From UBA7662 sp041688385 (lineage in GTDB: Bacteria; Bacteroidota; Bacteroidia; UBA7662): 15,362 nt of DNA. Positions within the stretch are counted from its first letter, which is position 1, and every line of letters starts with the position of its first letter. A program made the position numbers and the translations under genes. The notes beneath the pieces were generated by a model. That model saw nothing but the letters and a program-made list of their open reading frames with translations. It searched no databases and was not told the DNA's origin. Of this stretch, positions 12,933-15,362 are shown piece after piece. Location of the stretch: contig JBDNIH010000005.1 of the NCBI GenBank assembly GCA_041688385.1, forward strand, positions 1 to 15,362. Direction: 5' to 3'.

Positions 12933-13836
12933 GCTCATTAAATAGACGCAAGGATTCAGGATATCCCGCCCAGCCTTGCAGTCCGCCTGTATGTATCCAT
13001 AAAACCCTGCCTGTTTCGGCGGGGTTTTGTTTTTCTAGGCTTAGGTAGATGGCTTCAAGGGTTTTTAATCCATACACCGGATCGGGTAGTATGCCGGTTT
13101 GGGCAAACCAATCAAGGCCAATGGCCAGTTGTGTGTCGCTAAATTTTCCGAAGCGGAGCCCGCTTTCGGGCAGATGCAATTGGTAGTGCGGATAAATTGG
13201 ATTTATTTCTGCAACTAATTTTTCGCGAAACGTTTTGCTTTGAACGGCGAGAACACCCTGTAATCGCGTACTTTTTTTGTTTGCTGCGAGATAGCGTGCC
13301 ATTCCTTTGAAAGTAGTTGCTGTCCCCACGGGCAACCAGATGTCACTCCAGCTTTCAGCTTTGTTCTCCGAAAGAATATCCATACAACCTCGTTCGGCTA
13401 ATTCGGAGGCACCTCCTTCATCGATGAAGTAGGCGTCGGAATGAGCGCCAAAATGTTTACGGAAGAGGGCTGCTTTATCACGGTATTCGACGCGGGAAAC
13501 TGGTAATAATTCCATGCCATGGCCGCGATAACGGGCAAGCTGGCCGTGGGTATCTGTTTGTAATTCGTCACCTCGAACGAAACCCACACTTTTAAAATGC
13601 AAGGCTTCAGCCGCTACAGCCAGGGCCAAGAGGTGGTTCGACCAAGCGCCACCAAAGCTTACAAGGGTATTTTTTTTCTGCTGACGGGCATCTTCAAGAA
13701 CCAAACGCAATTTGCGCCATTTGTTGCCGCTTACCAAGGGGTGTATGAGATCATCGCGCTTAACACTCAACCGATAGGTGTGACCGGCAATTTTCCAGTC
13801 TACATCTACCAAAGGTGAGGGCAATACAATATCCAT
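12925..13836 (-). CDS. Fold-type-II PLP enzyme, ACC deaminase/D-cysteine desulfhydrase family
   Basis: Pyridoxal-phosphate enzyme of the tryptophan-synthase-beta fold; 303 residues, slightly short for the family (about 320-340). The PLP lysine is expected at Lys39 in VSGNKWRKLR (35-44). GGAWSNH (62-68) is the substrate/PLP loop, PVGTATTFKGMARYL (169-183) the phosphate-binding loop and WIHTGGLQGWAGY (280-292) the C-terminal loop. Characterised ACC deaminases and D-cysteine desulfhydrases carry Gln before SNQ/SNH, whereas this one has Trp65, so the true substrate is uncertain and I give no symbol. The gene converges on clpX, overlapping its stop by 8 bp, and starts 17 bases beyond the hairpin that ends the upstream protease gene. 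No strong promoter of its own is seen. Family assignment is firm; the reaction is not. Confidence 0.85.
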   Translation of the reverse strand: MDIVLPSPLVDVDWKIAGHTYRLSVKRDDLIHPLVSGNKWRKLRLVLEDARQQKKNTLVSFGGAWSNHLLALAVAAEALHFKSVGFVRGDELQTDTHGQLARYRGHGMELLPVSRVEYRDKAALFRKHFGAHSDAYFIDEGGASELAERGCMDILSENKAESWSDIWLPVGTATTFKGMARYLAANKKSTRLQGVLAVQSKTFREKLVAEINPIYPHYQLHLPESGLRFGKFSDTQLAIGLDWFAQTGILPDPVYGLKTLEAIYLSLEKQNPAETGRVLWIHTGGLQGWAGYPESLRLFNELS

Positions 13837-13852
13837 AGGTTAAAAATACAAA

Positions 13853-13872
13853 CGGCCATCCGAAGATGGCCG
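13853..13872 (-). terminator. cUUCGg hairpin downstream of the T9SS metalloprotease gene
   Basis: On the minus strand CGGCCATC-TTCG-GATGGCCG makes an 8-bp perfect stem with the extra-stable C(UUCG)G tetraloop, 20 bases after the protease stop. It is followed by TTTGTATTTTTAA, an imperfect U tract. It probably terminates the protease transcript; any read-through would serve the PLP-enzyme gene, whose ATG is 17 bases further on. Confidence 0.75.
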
Positions 13873-13892
13873 CCAGCAGGATGAAGTAAAAT

Positions 13893-15362
13893 TTATTGTT
13901 TGAAAACGCGACTGTTTTTTAGCAGTCCGTTTCCGCTAATACGAACTTGGTATAAACCTCGGCTGAACTCGTCAAGTGAGATGCTGTGGCGGCTTTCACC
14001 AAATACAGCCACTGATTTGAGGAGGCGTCCTTGAAGGTCGTATACATTCAGCTGGAGATTTTCTGATTCCAAATCTGTTACATCAACATACAACAGCTGA
14101 CCAGCTTCGAGTAAAGTTGGGAAGATGTTTATTTTTTCGGATTCCAATTGGCGGACAGAGGTGCCGAAATTTGTGCCTGCACGGAAAGTGCCATTGGCGG
14201 AAGCAGCCATACAAGTGTAACCATGGTTAAAAGGACGTACATTCCAGGTATGCGCAGCGCCTGAAGTCATCCGGAATGTCGGTAAGTAATATTGCGTATC
14301 GGCAAGCACTACTTCTTCTACTATCTGGTTGTTTCGGAGTATGCGAAAAAGGTATTGTGTTGCACCAGGAGCAGCGGTCCATTTGAAGAACATATAGTCG
14401 CTGTTGATGATTGTATTGGGGTTGTTTGGCTCCAAGGGGCTGCTGTTGGTGGTTATCACGTTAAAAGGCGCCATGGGAGTAATCATTAAATAAGCCCGGC
14501 TGCCTTGGGTAATGCTGTCGCCAACCAGCGTGTGACGCATGGTGTTCACTTGCTCTTCTGAGAAGCGGTTCTGGCAGTTATCCAGTGAATACGACATAAA
14601 CAAGGATTCATCTGGATCAAAAAGGTCACCGTTTACATCCAACTGTACAGGAGGATTACCGGCGCAAGACCAGCGGGTACCTATAAAATCGGCGCGGGTA
14701 TCACAAAAACGGTCCCCCGCCCAAATGCAGTTGGCTGCTAAACGTCCGCCAACCGTATCTGTAGCACTTCGTGTAATCCGCTCCGAAATTGGACTCGACG
14801 GATCACTTGATGTGCCATCGAAGGGATGGGGTAAAGCAAGATAATGTCCCATTTCGTGGGCCAAGGTAGAATTACCTATTTGAGAACAAGCTACGCTCAT
14901 CATCAAGCCGCCATTACGCAGCGTTGTGCCAGGGCCCTGACCAGGAAAGAAAGCGTAACCACACAAACCAATCAAACCAAGATTCACGAAGTATACGTTC
15001 ACTTTACGCGACTGGTTGTATTGTAGCATCATCTGGCTGCCCGTTTGGAAGGAAGTATGATCATACAAGGAAGGATCATTGATATAATTCACCCCATCGA
15101 GAAAAAAACGGATGGCCGAAGGAGCAAACTTGGCATTCAACTCACAAATTACTGTGAGCATAGTGTTAAAGCTGTACTTGCTGCCGCTGTTCGAGGTAAC
15201 GATGTGCATATACAAAGGCACATTCAGTATTTCAGTGTTGCTACGGCGCTGACTGTTGTTTCTGTAGTTCTCCCCAATTTGCTCGAGATAGTCAAAAAGC
15301 GCTTTTTCTGGCGGAGGTGTACCACAACCATCCTGAGCCGAAACCACCGTCTGGGTCAGTAA
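13893..15362 (-). CDS. T9SS-secreted M43-like (pappalysin/cytophagalysin) metalloprotease, 5' end cut by the window
   Basis: Secreted zinc protease. Residues are counted from the GTG at 15347. The zinc site is HEMGHYLALPH (164-174), followed by GDRFCDT (211-217) and the Met-turn FMSYSLDNCQNRFSEEQV (250-267). This arrangement is typical of M43 pappalysin-like metzincins. Residues 315-395 look like one fibronectin-III-type domain (FFKWTAAPGATQYLFRI, HTWNVRPFN). Residues 405-484 form a T9SS type A sorting domain (INIFPTLLEAGQLLYV, LNVYDLQGRLL, SRGLYQVRIS). The frame stays open upstream of that GTG to the window edge, reading LLTQT then VVSAQDGCG. This is the end of a signal peptide, so the true start lies beyond 15362 and the GTG is not the start. 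In the zinc motif the metzincin Gly is replaced by Ala171. Confidence 0.9.
   Translation of the reverse strand, partial: LLTQTVVSAQDGCGTPPPEKALFDYLEQIGENYRNNSQRRSNTEILNVPLYMHIVTSNSGSKYSFNTMLTVICELNAKFAPSAIRFFLDGVNYINDPSLYDHTSFQTGSQMMLQYNQSRKVNVYFVNLGLIGLCGYAFFPGQGPGTTLRNGGLMMSVACSQIGNSTLAHEMGHYLALPHPFDGTSSDPSSPISERITRSATDTVGGRLAANCIWAGDRFCDTRADFIGTRWSCAGNPPVQLDVNGDLFDPDESLFMSYSLDNCQNRFSEEQVNTMRHTLVGDSITQGSRAYLMITPMAPFNVITTNSSPLEPNNPNTIINSDYMFFKWTAAPGATQYLFRILRNNQIVEEVVLADTQYYLPTFRMTSGAAHTWNVRPFNHGYTCMAASANGTFRAGTNFGTSVRQLESEKINIFPTLLEAGQLLYVDVTDLESENLQLNVYDLQGRLLKSVAVFGESRHSISLDEFSRGLYQVRISGNGLLKNSRVFKQ

Noticed and set aside
15345..15347. GTG as the start of the metalloprotease gene
   Set aside because: The frame is open upstream to the window edge and reads like the end of a signal peptide, so the gene is truncated by the window and starts further upstream.

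Overview
The window looks like ordinary chromosome of a Bacteroidota bacterium, most likely a free-living Saprospiria- or Chitinophagia-like member; the exact lineage cannot be fixed from this sequence alone. The evidence is: two secreted proteins that end in type IX secretion (T9SS, type A) C-terminal domains; promoters of the Bacteroidota form (TTG or TTTG, about 20 bases, then TAnnTTTG) before rpsF and the tRNA; weak or absent Shine-Dalgarno sequences; and gene orders typical of the phylum (rpsF-rpsR-rplI and tig-clpP-clpX).

Layout. At 33-1222 the ribosomal operon rpsF-rpsR-rplI has its own promoter and a strong intrinsic terminator. From 1413 to 8717 everything is on the minus strand. In transcription order it is a long RelA/SpoT enzyme, a Fur-family regulator, purA, pabB (one base after purA) and a 616-residue T9SS surface or secreted protein of unknown function. 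From 8718 to 9627 lies a mostly gene-free block around one tRNA-Leu(UAG). Left of the tRNA is a 317-bp region bounded by a perfect 12-bp inverted repeat and filled with direct and inverted copies of AAATAGCCAG. Right of it is a perfect-period array of sixteen 8-bp units. From 9628 to 12932 the plus strand carries tig (GTG start), clpP and clpX, a protein-folding and degradation operon. From 12925 to 15362 the minus strand carries a fold-type-II PLP enzyme of the ACC deaminase/D-cysteine desulfhydrase family, which overlaps clpX tail to tail by 8 bp, and a T9SS-secreted M43-like metalloprotease whose 5' end runs off the window. A cUUCGg-loop hairpin separates these two genes.

Functionally the window is mostly housekeeping: translation, (p)ppGpp and purine control, folate precursor synthesis, and protein quality control, with two exported proteins. 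I see no defence system, prophage, CRISPR array, biosynthetic cluster or transposase gene. The part least explained by known genes is the repeat-rich DNA on both sides of the tRNA-Leu (about 8766-9397), which may be the remnant of a small non-autonomous element next to a fast-evolving microsatellite. Smaller oddities are altered motif residues in the metalloprotease, the Fur protein and the PLP enzyme.
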